Part shown: piece by piece, positions 17,906 to 29,369 of the stretch
Position numbering within the stretch: the stretch's first letter is position 1
Layout of the letters: each line of letters opens with the position of its first letter
Assembly (NCBI GenBank): GCA_021785495.1
Contig: JAJYFB010000002.1
Coordinates: 1-64,000 of the forward strand
Source: Acidobacteriota bacterium
GTDB taxonomy: Bacteria; Acidobacteriota; Terriglobia; Terriglobales; Acidobacteriaceae
Direction of reading: 5' to 3'
DNA length: 64,000 nt
Notes under the pieces: model-generated
Told to the model about the DNA's origin: nothing
The model's input: the letters and a program-made list of their open reading frames with translations, nothing else
Databases searched by the model: none
Made by a program: the position numbers and the translations under genes

Positions 17906-19465
17906 TCAAAAATCGATGTGCGCGCGGACGGTCGAGACGTACACCGGGCCGCGATCGCGGTTATAGCCGGGGTCGGCAATCTGCGTTCCGCCCACCATGA
18001 CGTAGAGCCCGCGCCATAGATGCGCGTTGTAATACCACTCGACGATATTTTCGCGGCCGTAGTTCAGGTTGCCGTCGCCCAGCAGGAAGCCGAGACCGCC
18101 GTAGTGCAAATAGTTCTGGTGGTCGCGCTTGATGGCGTTCGAGACAAAGGCCAGACCGATCTTGTCATTCGGCCTGCGCCAGTCGCGGCCGCCGTAATCG
18201 CCGCCGAACAGAACCGTCTGCGCCACTTCGGTGTAGGCGAAGGACTCGTTGCGATCGTCGTTCCAGCCGAAACGCGCGAACAGCCGCAGGCTGCCGGTGA
18301 CTTCCTGCTCCGTGTTGAGGCCGAAACCGTACTTGACCGCGCCGAAACGCTCCGTGGCGAGAATGCTCGGCTTGGCGACGTTGCCTTCCAGATACTGATC
18401 GACCGACTCGCGGTAGTTGCCCATGTGCGCGTGGTTGACGTAATTCAAAATGCGGATCGCGCCTTCGCGTTTGGACTTCCCGAAGAGATTCAGCAGCCCC
18501 TTGCGCAGTTCAAACTCGCCGTTCTGCCCGTTGGCGCGGCTGAAGGCCCAATCGAGGTCCATGCCATTGGCCACCGTGGGCATGGCGGCGATTCCGTAGC
18601 GCGCCGACCAGAGCTTGTCGTCATACTCCAGAATGCCGCCCACGGTGTAGCCGCGCGTATCGGCCGCGTAGTCCCAGGCGCCGTTGTTGTCGATGGTCCA
18701 GTTGGTGAACTGCAGGTGACTGTCGGAGCCAACCGCGTTCACGTCGAAGGTGTCGGGCAGCGTCATCTTGCCGATGCGAATCTCGAAGCGGCGTTCGGGA
18801 ACGCGCGTCGCCAGCGCCAGGGGGCCCCGCTCCTGCGCGACCATCTCGTCCGTCAGTCCGATGGTTTGATGAATCTCGCCGCGGGCAAGATAGGGCGCGC
18901 TGCTCAGGTTGGGGTTGCGCACCACGTCGAGGTTGGTCGCCCCGGCCAGTCCCAGCGCCTGCGAGATGCCGCGCCCGCCGGCATTTTCGAAGTCCACAAT
19001 CAGATCCGTGTTCCAGCGCGAGTTCGGCCGCAACTGGTAGCCAAGATACAGCGTGGCGACCTCGGAGGCCTTGGTTTCGACATCGTCAATCAGGCTGTTC
19101 GCGCCCTGGTAGGGCGAGTGGAAATGCCCATGCGCCTGAAAGATGCTGTTGGCCTGCCCGGAGACCCAGTCGCGCGCGCGCTCCGAATGCGGCGCCATGG
19201 TGAGCAGGGGGGCGTCGTCGTCGACGCTTTCAGCCGCGCTCCCGCCGGCGCCGTCCTCGCCCGCGCCAGGCGCAAGATCGGCAGATAGAGGCGCGAACGC
19301 CCAGGCGATCGGTTGCGCCGGAACGGACGGCGCAGCCGCCTGGAGTTGCGGCTGCGGCGCGGAGGGCAATTCTGCCGGCCTTTGCGCGGCAACCGGCAGG
19401 CCGACCAGCGCGCAGAGGGCGACAGTCGCAGCCAGGCCGGTCGGGTTGGAGATGCGAAACGGCAT
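17906..19465 (-). CDS. Outer-membrane porin (carbohydrate-porin/OprB-like)
   Basis: Signal peptide; beta-barrel-like sequence with IGKMTLPDTFDVNAVGSDSHLQFTNWTIDNNGAWDYAADTRGYTVGGILEY; C-terminal VRAHIDF. Confidence 0.8.
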   Translation of the reverse strand: MPFRISNPTGLAATVALCALVGLPVAAQRPAELPSAPQPQLQAAAPSVPAQPIAWAFAPLSADLAPGAGEDGAGGSAAESVDDDAPLLTMAPHSERARDWVSGQANSIFQAHGHFHSPYQGANSLIDDVETKASEVATLYLGYQLRPNSRWNTDLIVDFENAGGRGISQALGLAGATNLDVVRNPNLSSAPYLARGEIHQTIGLTDEMVAQERGPLALATRVPERRFEIRIGKMTLPDTFDVNAVGSDSHLQFTNWTIDNNGAWDYAADTRGYTVGGILEYDDKLWSARYGIAAMPTVANGMDLDWAFSRANGQNGEFELRKGLLNLFGKSKREGAIRILNYVNHAHMGNYRESVDQYLEGNVAKPSILATERFGAVKYGFGLNTEQEVTGSLRLFARFGWNDDRNESFAYTEVAQTVLFGGDYGGRDWRRPNDKIGLAFVSNAIKRDHQNYLHYGGLGFLLGDGNLNYGRENIVEWYYNAHLWRGLYVMVGGTQIADPGYNRDRGPVYVSTVRAHIDF

Positions 19466-19507
19466 ACAATGAAAGGAAGGCGGGAACGTCCTTGAGGAAT
19501 TTATACC

Positions 19508-19524
19508 ATACCCCCGGTGGGTAT
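19508..19524. promoter_or_regulatory. Predicted CsoR/RcnR-family operator
   Basis: ATACCC-CCGGT-GGGTAT perfect 6-bp arms, G/C tract core, in the divergent intergenic region; overlaps TATAAAT-like -10 for the porin on the minus strand. Confidence 0.65.
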
Positions 19525-19565
19525 CGTCAAGGCGATCGAAAAACATTCCGCCGCGAGGCCGCATC

Positions 19566-19838
19566 ATGTCGCATGGAGATCGGGAAAAGTTGAAGCTGCT
19601 GCAGCGCGTGAAAAAACTGCGTGGTCAACTGGACGCCGTCGAGCGCCTGCTCGCGGGCGAAGAGGACTGCGGCGACCTGCTGATGCTGCTGGCCGCAGTG
19701 CGCGGCGGCGTCAACAGCCTCATGGGCGAGGTTCTGGAGATGCACATCCGTTTTCACCTGACCGATGGCGCCAAAGAGCAGATTGCTCCCGAACTGGCCG
19801 AAGACCTGATCGATCTGGTGCGCGCCTACCTGAAGTGA
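19566..19838 (+). CDS. Metal-sensing transcriptional repressor, CsoR/RcnR/FrmR family; RcnR-like ligand set
   Basis: MSHGDREKLKLLQRVKKLRGQLDAVERLLAGEEDCGDLLMLLAAVRGGVNSLMGEVLEMHIRFHL: H3, C35, H60, H64 as in E. coli RcnR. Confidence 0.9.
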   Translation: MSHGDREKLKLLQRVKKLRGQLDAVERLLAGEEDCGDLLMLLAAVRGGVNSLMGEVLEMHIRFHLTDGAKEQIAPELAEDLIDLVRAYLK

Positions 19839-19999
19839 TCCGGGTTTCCGCCTCCGGGCGAACGAATGCGAGGCAAACTGCCTGGTCGCCAGCCGCTATC
19901 GCTTGTTTTTCATCGTAGCCGCCTGACCCTGCGGCACGGTCGCGCAGGACCGCTCGAACCGCCTCTCCGGTTTTGCGAGATGCCATGCGATGGCGCTGC

Positions 20000-20989
20000 C
20001 TATCGTGCCCGCGGATGCGTGCGGTCGTAGACCGCGGCCAGTTGCGCGGTGGTGAGCTGCGTGTAGCGCTGCGTGGTCGAGAGCCGTTCGTGGCCAAGCA
20101 ATTCCTGAATGGCGCGCAGGTCGGCGCCTTCTTCGAGCAGGTGCGTGCCGAAGGCGTGACGCAGCGTGTGCGGATGCACGTCGGCGGAGAGGCCGCGCAG
20201 CAGGGCGATGCGCTTGACGATGCGGCCGACGCTGCGCGTGGTCAGGCGCGCGTTGCCGCCCTGGGCGAGGCCGCGCAATTGCAGGTTGAGAAAGAGCGCC
20301 TGCGTGCGGAGCGCTGCGCCGTGGGCCTCGGCGGCCAGCCGCGCATCGCGCTCCTGAAGATAGGCGCGCACGGCCGCCGCGGCGGCATCGCCCAGCGGCA
20401 CGTAACGCTGCTTTTGCCCTTTGCCGCGCACCAGGATCGCCTCGTTGGCCCAGTGGATGTCGTCGAGATCGAGCGCCGTCAACTCCGCGTTGCGGATGCC
20501 GCAGCCGTAGAGCAGTTCAAGAATGGCGCGGTCGCGGGCCGGCCAACTGGCCGCGTCGTTGCCGATCGAATCGACCACACGGTTCATCTGCTCGATCGAG
20601 GGCACGCGCGGCAGGTGCTTCGGCAGGCGCGGCGTGGAGACAAGCGCGGCCGGATTCTGCTCGATGAGCCGGCGGCGCGCCAGCCACTTGAACCAACTGC
20701 GGATGGCGGCCAGCGCGCGCGCCGCCGAGGCCTTCGAGAGTCCGCGCGCATAGAGCGCGCCGAGATAGGCGCGAATCTGCGTGTGTTCGATGGACGCGGC
20801 CTCCGTCGCGTGCTCGCTGGCCGCCAGCCATGCGGCAAACTCGCGCAGCTCGCGCGCGTAGGCGCGCTGCGTATGCGGTGAGGCGCCGCGTTCGCCGCCG
20901 AGCACGCGCAGATACTCCTCGACCAGCCGGCCGATGGAAGAAGACGCCGTCGCGGCAGAGGCGATTGGCAGATCGGCCGCAGCGCTCAT
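20000..20989 (-). CDS. xerC: Tyrosine recombinase XerC-like
   Basis: [69 protein letters not shown]. Confidence 0.9.
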   Translation of the reverse strand: MSAAADLPIASAATASSSIGRLVEEYLRVLGGERGASPHTQRAYARELREFAAWLAASEHATEAASIEHTQIRAYLGALYARGLSKASAARALAAIRSWFKWLARRRLIEQNPAALVSTPRLPKHLPRVPSIEQMNRVVDSIGNDAASWPARDRAILELLYGCGIRNAELTALDLDDIHWANEAILVRGKGQKQRYVPLGDAAAAAVRAYLQERDARLAAEAHGAALRTQALFLNLQLRGLAQGGNARLTTRSVGRIVKRIALLRGLSADVHPHTLRHAFGTHLLEEGADLRAIQELLGHERLSTTQRYTQLTTAQLAAVYDRTHPRAR

Positions 20990-22059
20990 TGCTGCGTCTC
21001 TCTCGCGCCATCCTCATCCGCATCGCGCGCCGCGATCGGGTTGCGCACGACCAGACGCGGGCCGGGGCGCGCGGCCTCTTTGGCGGCGAACTCCGCTGCA
21101 GTCGCCTGCGGCCGTTCCTTCGCGCGCGGATGATACGTGCGATACACCTCTTTGAGCCGGCCCAGCGCAAGGTGCGTGTAGACCTGCGTGGTGGAAATGT
21201 CGGCGTGGCCCAGAAGCGTCTGCACGCTGCGCAGGTCCGCACCGTGCTCGACCATGTGCGTGGCGCAGCTGTGGCGCAGCGTGTGCGGGCTGGCGGCGCC
21301 ATCGGCCGTCTTCACCAGCTTCCAGGCCCACTGGCGCGTGAGCGGCATGCCGCGCAGCGAAAGAAACAGCCAGGCCCGCTCCGGTTTTGGCGCGGCGGAC
21401 CGTGTTTTGCCGCGGCGTGCCGAGCTGATCCGCGCCAGGTGCGGTCTTCCCTCGCGCAAATACTGCTCCAGGGCAAGAAGTGCGGCGCGTCCCAGTGGCA
21501 CGATGCGTTCCTTGTCGCCTTTGCCGCGCACGCGCACCAGACCTGCGTCGAGGTCAAGGTCGCTCGTGGCCAGCGCAACCGCCTCGGAGACGCGCAGCCC
21601 GCCCGCATAAAGCAGTTCGAGAAGGGCGCGGTCGCGCATCGTTGTGGCCTTGGCCTGCGGATGCGCAACGGCCAGCGCAGCTTGATCGAGCATCCCGGCC
21701 ACTTCCGACTCGGCCAGCGACTTCGGCAGCACCTTCCATGTCTTCGGCGATTCGATGTTGACCGTGGGATCGCGCGGAATGCGCCGGTCGAGCAGGAGCC
21801 ACTTGTAGAAGCCGCGCAGGCAACTGAGCTTGCGCGCCGAGGAGCGCGCGTCGACGCCGTGATTGCGCAGATGCTCGATCAGGCCGGCCACATCGGCCTG
21901 CGTGGCCGTTGCGAGCAGCGCGTTGCGGCCCTCCAGAAACTCGGCAAAGATGCGCAGATCGCTCAGATAGGCTTCGCAGGTGAGCGGGCGCAGCCCCTTT
22001 TCCACGCGAAGGTAGGTGGCAAACTCGCGGATCAGATCCAGATTGTTGCCGCCATTCAC
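20986..22059 (-). CDS. xerD: Tyrosine recombinase XerD-like
   Basis: [94 protein letters not shown] overlap with downstream xerC. Confidence 0.9.
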   Translation of the reverse strand: MNGGNNLDLIREFATYLRVEKGLRPLTCEAYLSDLRIFAEFLEGRNALLATATQADVAGLIEHLRNHGVDARSSARKLSCLRGFYKWLLLDRRIPRDPTVNIESPKTWKVLPKSLAESEVAGMLDQAALAVAHPQAKATTMRDRALLELLYAGGLRVSEAVALATSDLDLDAGLVRVRGKGDKERIVPLGRAALLALEQYLREGRPHLARISSARRGKTRSAAPKPERAWLFLSLRGMPLTRQWAWKLVKTADGAASPHTLRHSCATHMVEHGADLRSVQTLLGHADISTTQVYTHLALGRLKEVYRTYHPRAKERPQATAAEFAAKEAARPGPRLVVRNPIAARDADEDGARETQQ

Positions 22060-22159
22060 ATCTTCGATTATCCGCGCCCGGAGGGTGCGCGCGACGCGAT
22101 GCGCATCGCGCGCGAACCATGTTCATTACGGGGGCAGCATCGTCCATACGCGCGCCGCT

Positions 22160-22474
22160 TCAATACCCCGGCCCCGGCGCTGGGTGCATCGCCGCGTGGT
22201 AGCCGGCGCGGAAGCCCTGCCGGTACTCCTCGAAAGCCGGCGGTGGCACCGGCGGATTGCGGAAGCGGGGATGCCGCCGCACATCGGGCGGCAATGCACG
22301 GCGAATATCGTTGCGTGCGGCCCAAAAGCCGTCGTGATAGCCCTGTTGCGCGGCCGGGCTCATCGCCGGCGGCGGCGGAGGCGCATCAACCACCGGGCGC
22401 GGATGCGCGCATCCGGCCGCGGCCAGTGGCAAAAACAATGCGGCCAGGGCCGCGAACCTCTTGAGTTTCGTCAT
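22160..22474 (-). CDS. Small putative lipoprotein
   Basis: MTKLKRFAALAALFLPLAAAGCAHPRPVVDAPPPPPAMS lipobox; downstream of nothing conserved recognised. Confidence 0.6.
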   Translation of the reverse strand: MTKLKRFAALAALFLPLAAAGCAHPRPVVDAPPPPPAMSPAAQQGYHDGFWAARNDIRRALPPDVRRHPRFRNPPVPPPAFEEYRQGFRAGYHAAMHPAPGPGY

Positions 22475-22670
22475 GAAAAACCTCGGAATTTGGATGAAAT
22501 GCAGCGCCGTCCATGCGAATCGACGCACGTTGCTTCAAACCCGACTGCGTAAAAAATGTTGCACGGAAACGCTGAGCCGGCCGGCGACTTTCATGAAGCC
22601 GCGCGCGGGCGGACTCTTGCTGGCCGTCCGCGCGCCCGGCGCGTTTGCGCAACTCCCGGCAAAAAACGTC

Positions 22671-23426
22671 TTACCGTTTCACAATCTTCGTCAGGCGTGG
22701 ATCGTTCCACAGCGCGGAAAATTCCTTCTCTTTGTACACGTCTGCGAGATCGGGATAGAGCCTGTTCTTGGCGCGCTGCAGGTAGTCGAGGGCGCCGTCG
22801 AGATTGCCACGCATGGCATAGGCCCTGGCGATCAGAAAGTCGATGCGCGCCTCCTGCTGCGGCGTCCTGACCTCGGCCGTGACGCCGTCGTTCGACGAGG
22901 CCAGAACATCCGGATCCAGTTCGAGAGCTCGCCAGTATTCCTTCATGGCGCGGTCCATCTTTTTCAGACCCAGCCAGGCCTCGGCCAGATTCACGTGGGC
23001 CGCTGCATTCGATTCGTCGAGCGCGAGGGCCTTCTTCAGATAGCGCACGGCCGGTTTGTATTTCCACTCAAGAACGCTGAGAGCGCCCAGATTGGTCAGT
23101 GCCGCCATGTTCTGCGGATCGTATTTGAGGGCCAGTTTGAAGTTTTTGCCCGCACCCCACTGGTCGTTGAGCTTCAGATCGGCGATTCCCAGCTTGTTAT
23201 AGAGTTGGGGATTTCTGGGATCGTAATGCAATGCCTTTTGGTAGTCGATTGCGGATTGCAAGTATTCGCCCTTGAGTCGCGCCAGATCGCCTGCCTGCTC
23301 GGCGTTCTTGGCGGCTTGCGGCAAAGTTGCGGCAGTGTGAGCGCCTGGACCTGATTCTGCCCAGATATGTGGACCCGCGCTGACGGCCAGGCTCAGGATT
23401 GCAAGCGGCATGACAAGTTTGTGCAT
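22671..23426 (-). CDS. Exported TPR-repeat protein
   Basis: MHKLVMPLAILSLAVSAGPHIWAESG signal; QSAIDYQKALHYDPRNPQLYNKLGIADLKLNDQWGAGKNFKLALKYDPQNMAALTNLG TPRs; GGAGGATG SD. Confidence 0.85.
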   Translation of the reverse strand: MHKLVMPLAILSLAVSAGPHIWAESGPGAHTAATLPQAAKNAEQAGDLARLKGEYLQSAIDYQKALHYDPRNPQLYNKLGIADLKLNDQWGAGKNFKLALKYDPQNMAALTNLGALSVLEWKYKPAVRYLKKALALDESNAAAHVNLAEAWLGLKKMDRAMKEYWRALELDPDVLASSNDGVTAEVRTPQQEARIDFLIARAYAMRGNLDGALDYLQRAKNRLYPDLADVYKEKEFSALWNDPRLTKIVKR

Positions 23427-23728
23427 GGAGCATCCTCCTTTTGGGCTGGGACTTTCGCTGCGGGAACCGGCGCATCGCCGGTTCGGCGGCCCATCGTGCC
23501 TCCAGTAGAGCGCGAATCGGCGCGGCCCGGCAACGCTACGCCCGCTACCACGCGATGGGGCGCGGATCTGCCGGGCCAGCGAAGGCGGAAGCCGTTTTTT
23601 TGCACAAGTTTGCCCGGCCGCCGGAAGCGGCTGCGACGGCTGGTGCAGCCGCTTCCGGCCGGGGTTACCGGCCGTTACTCCACAGGGCCGGCCGGCCATG
23701 CTACCGTTACATCACGCGAAATCCCGCC

Positions 23729-25420
23729 ATGGGCGCTATAGTGGAATCGCTTGAATCATTTCCACCCTCAGGTGCGCAAGGCTCTATGGCCGCTGCCCAA
23801 ATCGATTCCGTGGACGAGAAGGCGATGCGCGCCGAGCTGCGCGCGGTGCTCGCCGCGGCCGAGTTTGCGCGCGCCCCGCGCATGGCGCGCCTGCTGGCCT
23901 ACCTTTGCGAGAATCTTTTTGCCGGCAAGACAGCCCAGATCAAAGAGTATTCCATCGGCGTCGAGGTCTTCGAGCGCGGCGACTCCTTCGATCAGGATGC
24001 GGACTCGATTGTGCGCGTGGAAGCCAACCGCCTGCGCAAGCGCCTCGCCGAGTATTACGCGGGAGCAGGCGCAAAACATGCTCTCCAGATTACGATTCCG
24101 GTCGGCCAATATGTGCCCAGGTTTACTCCGGTCGTGCGCGATCCCGGCGAAGGCGCAATCCGGAAGCAACCGGAAGAGTCCGGTCAGGCCCGGCCGGCCA
24201 TGGACGCCGCAGCACAGTCGGTTTCCGCCGCAAATCCACTGGCGGCGTCGCTTGCGGACCGTCCCGCCTGCATTCCGGCGAAGACGGTGCGCCGCGGCTA
24301 CCGCCTGCTCTGGAGCCTGGCGGCGGCCGTGGTCGCGCTTCTCGCGGTTGCCTATGCCTGGCGCGTGTCGCTGAAAAAAGCGGAGACTTCGGCTTCGCAG
24401 CGGATGACGGCTCCAGTCCCATCGGAAGAATTTCTGCTTGGCCCGCCCGCCGGCCCGGAGATTCGCATCCTCGCCGGCGCTCGCCGCAGCCGGGTCGATC
24501 ACGCCGGCAAGCTGTGGAGCGCGGACGCCTGGTTTACCGGCGGCACAGCCGTTACAAGCGCCGTTCTCCCCATCGCGCGCACGCAGGATCAAGCCTTTTA
24601 TCGCACCAGCCGCCAGGGCCTCTTCTTTCGCTACGACATTCCGCTCAAAAAAGGCGTCTACGAGTTGCGCCTGCACTTTGCCGAAACGGTGTACAACCCG
24701 GAGGCGGCCGACGCGGGCGCCGAAGGCCGCCGGTTGATGACGGTGCGCGCCAATGGCAAAACCCTGCTCTCCGGTTTCGACATCGTCGCCGACGCGGGCG
24801 GCAGCCAGACCGCCGATGTCAAAATCTTTCCGGGTACGGTTCCGGCGGCCGACGGCGCGCTGCATCTGGAGTTCGCAAGCGAAAACGGCGAGCCGGCCAT
24901 CCTTTCGGCCATTGAGATTTTGCCCGGACTCAACAGACGGGCGCTGCCGGTGCGCATCCTTCCGCGCCAGACGCCGTATTACTCCGACGACAGCCGCTGG
25001 TGGAGTCCGGATAACTACGAGGTAGGCGGCCGGATGGCCGCCTACAGCGCGCCCGTGGCCGGAACCGACGATCCCGAGTTGTTCGCCTCCGAACGCTGGG
25101 GCAATTTCACCTACGCCATTCCCGTTCCCGCGGGAAGGTACACGGTGACGCTCTATTTTGTGGCGCGTCGCGTCGATCCGGACCAGCCGTCGCTTTCCGG
25201 CAGCGAAGCGAAACGGGCCGCCGCCCGCGTCTTCAACGTTTTTTGCAACGGCAAAACGCTTCTGGAAAATTTTGACCTCGCCAAGGAGGCGCGCCAGACA
25301 AGCGTGGTGCAGCGCCGGTTCACCGATCTTGCGCCAAACGCGCAGGGCAAGCTGTTCCTGAGCTTTGTGCCTGTCGCTGGCTATGCAACCGTCAGCGGAA
25401 TCGAAGTGCTGGCGGAGTAG
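23729..25420 (+). CDS. Membrane protein: N-terminal winged-helix-like domain, one TM helix, two C-terminal malectin-like domains
   Basis: N-terminal ARMARLLAYLCENLFAGKTAQIKEYSIGVEVFERGDSFDQDADSIVRVEANRLRKRLAEYY; TM LLWSLAAAVVALLAVAYAW; two repeats of the malectin type (F(R/T)YDIPLKKGVYELRLHFAE...RLMTVRANGKTLLSGFDI and FTYAIPVPAGRYTVTLYFVA...RVFNVFCNGKTLLENFDL). Start could be 23786. Confidence 0.78.
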   Translation: MGAIVESLESFPPSGAQGSMAAAQIDSVDEKAMRAELRAVLAAAEFARAPRMARLLAYLCENLFAGKTAQIKEYSIGVEVFERGDSFDQDADSIVRVEANRLRKRLAEYYAGAGAKHALQITIPVGQYVPRFTPVVRDPGEGAIRKQPEESGQARPAMDAAAQSVSAANPLAASLADRPACIPAKTVRRGYRLLWSLAAAVVALLAVAYAWRVSLKKAETSASQRMTAPVPSEEFLLGPPAGPEIRILAGARRSRVDHAGKLWSADAWFTGGTAVTSAVLPIARTQDQAFYRTSRQGLFFRYDIPLKKGVYELRLHFAETVYNPEAADAGAEGRRLMTVRANGKTLLSGFDIVADAGGSQTADVKIFPGTVPAADGALHLEFASENGEPAILSAIEILPGLNRRALPVRILPRQTPYYSDDSRWWSPDNYEVGGRMAAYSAPVAGTDDPELFASERWGNFTYAIPVPAGRYTVTLYFVARRVDPDQPSLSGSEAKRAAARVFNVFCNGKTLLENFDLAKEARQTSVVQRRFTDLAPNAQGKLFLSFVPVAGYATVSGIEVLAE

Positions 25421-25722
25421 GTCGCGCATTCGATTCGCGCCCGGCGAAACCACAATGGCGATAAGAAATCCAGAGCATTTTCGCTTTCTTCATGGGTTCC
25501 TTATGCGTCGCGTGAAACAGTAGGGCAATCGCACTCCTTTTGAGCGGGCTGGCGCATGGTGCGTCCGGCCGGCTCGTGCGCGATTTCTTCTTCGGCGTTC
25601 CTCGTTGCATCCGATCGGGACGCCGGGGTCTTTCTGTGTCTTTGCACCGGAACGGCGGCCGGTACTCCGCCGCAGCGCCAGGCGTTCCCACGCGCCTTTG
25701 TCTCAAGGGAGTTGAAAACCGC

Positions 25723-27132
<1,410 letters not shown>

Positions 27133-27244
27133 AGCAAAACCAGAGTGACTGCGTCCTCACCGAAAATGTGCCAGGTCGCCGCTTCCTGATGGTCGCGTCG
27201 ACTGGAGGACACGGCCTCAGAGAGATACCCACTCTGGTTTTGCT
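27133..27244. repeat. 112-bp element bounded by perfect 15-bp inverted repeats
   Basis: AGCAAAACCAGAGTG (27133-27147) ... CACTCTGGTTTTGCT (27230-27244); internal GTCCTC/GAGGAC complementarity. Confidence 0.9.
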
Positions 27245-27273
27245 ATAACGCCCGCCGCAACGGGAGTTGATAA

Positions 27274-27678
<405 letters not shown>

Positions 27679-27754
27679 GCGCTTCGCCTCACCCGAAGGC
27701 AACGTACGGAGCTTCGGGGAAATTTTCGGACGTCCGCGGCGCACAGGAAGTAGA

Positions 27755-29158
27755 ATGGGATGCATGAAGAGGTCCTACCACACATTCCTCGCCCTCGCCG
27801 CATGGCTCGCTGTTCCGATCTTGCTGAACGCGCAGGACACGCGCACCGTCGTCGAACCTGTCTTCCCGCAGCCCTGCGCGACGCTCGAAGCGCAGTTGCA
27901 GAGCATCGGGCGCACGCTGGCCCCGGCCGACGAACAAAAGCTTGACACGGCGCGTATCCAGAATGCCATCGACGGTTGCGCGGCGGGTCGGGCCGTCGTG
28001 CTGCGCAAGAACGGCGTCAACGATGCGTTTCTCTCCGGGCCGCTGCATCTGAAAAGCGGTGTTGCGCTGCGCGTGGACCGGGGCGTGACGCTCTTTGCCT
28101 CGCGCGATGCCTCGCTCTACGCGATCCGGCCCGGCAGTTGCGGTCGGGTGACGCACACTCCCGGCCCGCGCGGATGCAAGCCATTGATCGCCGTGGACGA
28201 CGCGCCCCGCTCCGCCGTGATGGGCGAGGGCGCGATCGACGGGCGCGGCGGCGAGAAGATCCTTGGTTCGTCGGACTCCTGGTGGGATCTGGCCGAGCAG
28301 GCTCGCGCGGGCGGTTACCAGCAAAATCCCCGCCTGATCGTCGTCAACCGCTCGGACAACTTCACGCTCTACCGCATCACGCTGCGCAACTCGCCGAACT
28401 TCCACGTCACGTACAACCAGGGCGACGGCTTCACGGCCTGGGGCGTCAGGATCGACACGCCGCAGCGGTTGGCGCGCAACACCGACGGCATCGATCCCGG
28501 CGACGGCGCGAAAAATGTCACGATTACCCACTGCTCGATCCGCACCGGCGACGACAATGTGGCCATCAAGGGCGGGGCGGGCGGCGCCACGCAGATGACC
28601 ATCAGCCACGATCACTTCTACTGGGGTCACGGCATGTCGATCGGCAGCGAAACCAGCGGCGGCGTCAGCCAGATTCGCGTCTTCGACCTCTCGCTCGACG
28701 GGCCGGACAACGGCATCCGCATCAAGTCGAACGGCTCGCGCGGCGGCCTCACCCGCGACGTGGTCTACAGCGACGTGTGCATCCGCAACTCGCCCAACCC
28801 CATCGCGCTCGACACCGGCTATACCGACGCCGGAACGCTCAAAGGCAACTCGCCGCCCTCGATGCGCGAGATCACCCTGCGCAACGTGCGCGTCCGCGGC
28901 GGCGGCACGATCAGCTTCGTCGGCTACGCGCACGAAGACCGCATCGCGGCCCGTCTCGACGGCGTCGAGATTACCGATCAGGCGCAGTATCGCTACCGGC
29001 TCGCTCACGCCGATCTGACCCTCGGTCCCGATCCGACCAATCTGCAACTGCCGGCAGGACCCGCCGTAAAAGCCGCCGACTCGACGATCCTGGGAAAGCC
29101 CGCACAGGGCCATCCGGCCTCCTGCGCAGCGATCTTCGCGCCGTTTCCGCAGGACTGA
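27755..29158 (+). CDS. Glycoside hydrolase family 28 (polygalacturonase-like), exported
   Basis: Signal peptide; NTDGIDPGDGAKNVTITHCSIRTGDDNVAIKGG and SHDHFYWGHGMSIGSETSGGVSQIRVFDLSLDGPDNGIRIKS GH28 motifs. Confidence 0.93.
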   Translation: MGCMKRSYHTFLALAAWLAVPILLNAQDTRTVVEPVFPQPCATLEAQLQSIGRTLAPADEQKLDTARIQNAIDGCAAGRAVVLRKNGVNDAFLSGPLHLKSGVALRVDRGVTLFASRDASLYAIRPGSCGRVTHTPGPRGCKPLIAVDDAPRSAVMGEGAIDGRGGEKILGSSDSWWDLAEQARAGGYQQNPRLIVVNRSDNFTLYRITLRNSPNFHVTYNQGDGFTAWGVRIDTPQRLARNTDGIDPGDGAKNVTITHCSIRTGDDNVAIKGGAGGATQMTISHDHFYWGHGMSIGSETSGGVSQIRVFDLSLDGPDNGIRIKSNGSRGGLTRDVVYSDVCIRNSPNPIALDTGYTDAGTLKGNSPPSMREITLRNVRVRGGGTISFVGYAHEDRIAARLDGVEITDQAQYRYRLAHADLTLGPDPTNLQLPAGPAVKAADSTILGKPAQGHPASCAAIFAPFPQD

Positions 29159-29369
29159 TCCTGCGCGGAGCAGAACCGGGTCAGTTTTGCGCGCAAGGGC
29201 GCGAGCGGATCCACACGCGACGCCAATCAGCGAGGCCGATTGCGTTCTCCGGCCTTGTTTCTGCGATCACTTTGATGCGCCGCCGCCTGCCGCTGCGCGG
29301 GACTTCCATCTGCGATGATAAAGATGGTAGAGTCCCAAAATCCATTGCGCGAGAGGAGCGGCCGCCCAC

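Noticed and set aside
22095-22110. Palindrome CGCGATGCGCATCGCG as a possible operator
   Set aside because: Perfect 16-mer but built from CG-rich dinucleotides common in this genome; no promoter context that distinguishes it from chance.
25421-25722. Sigma-54 promoter upstream of amtB
   Set aside because: Looked for GG-N10-GC; the best candidate (TGGCGCATGGTGCG) has wrong spacing.
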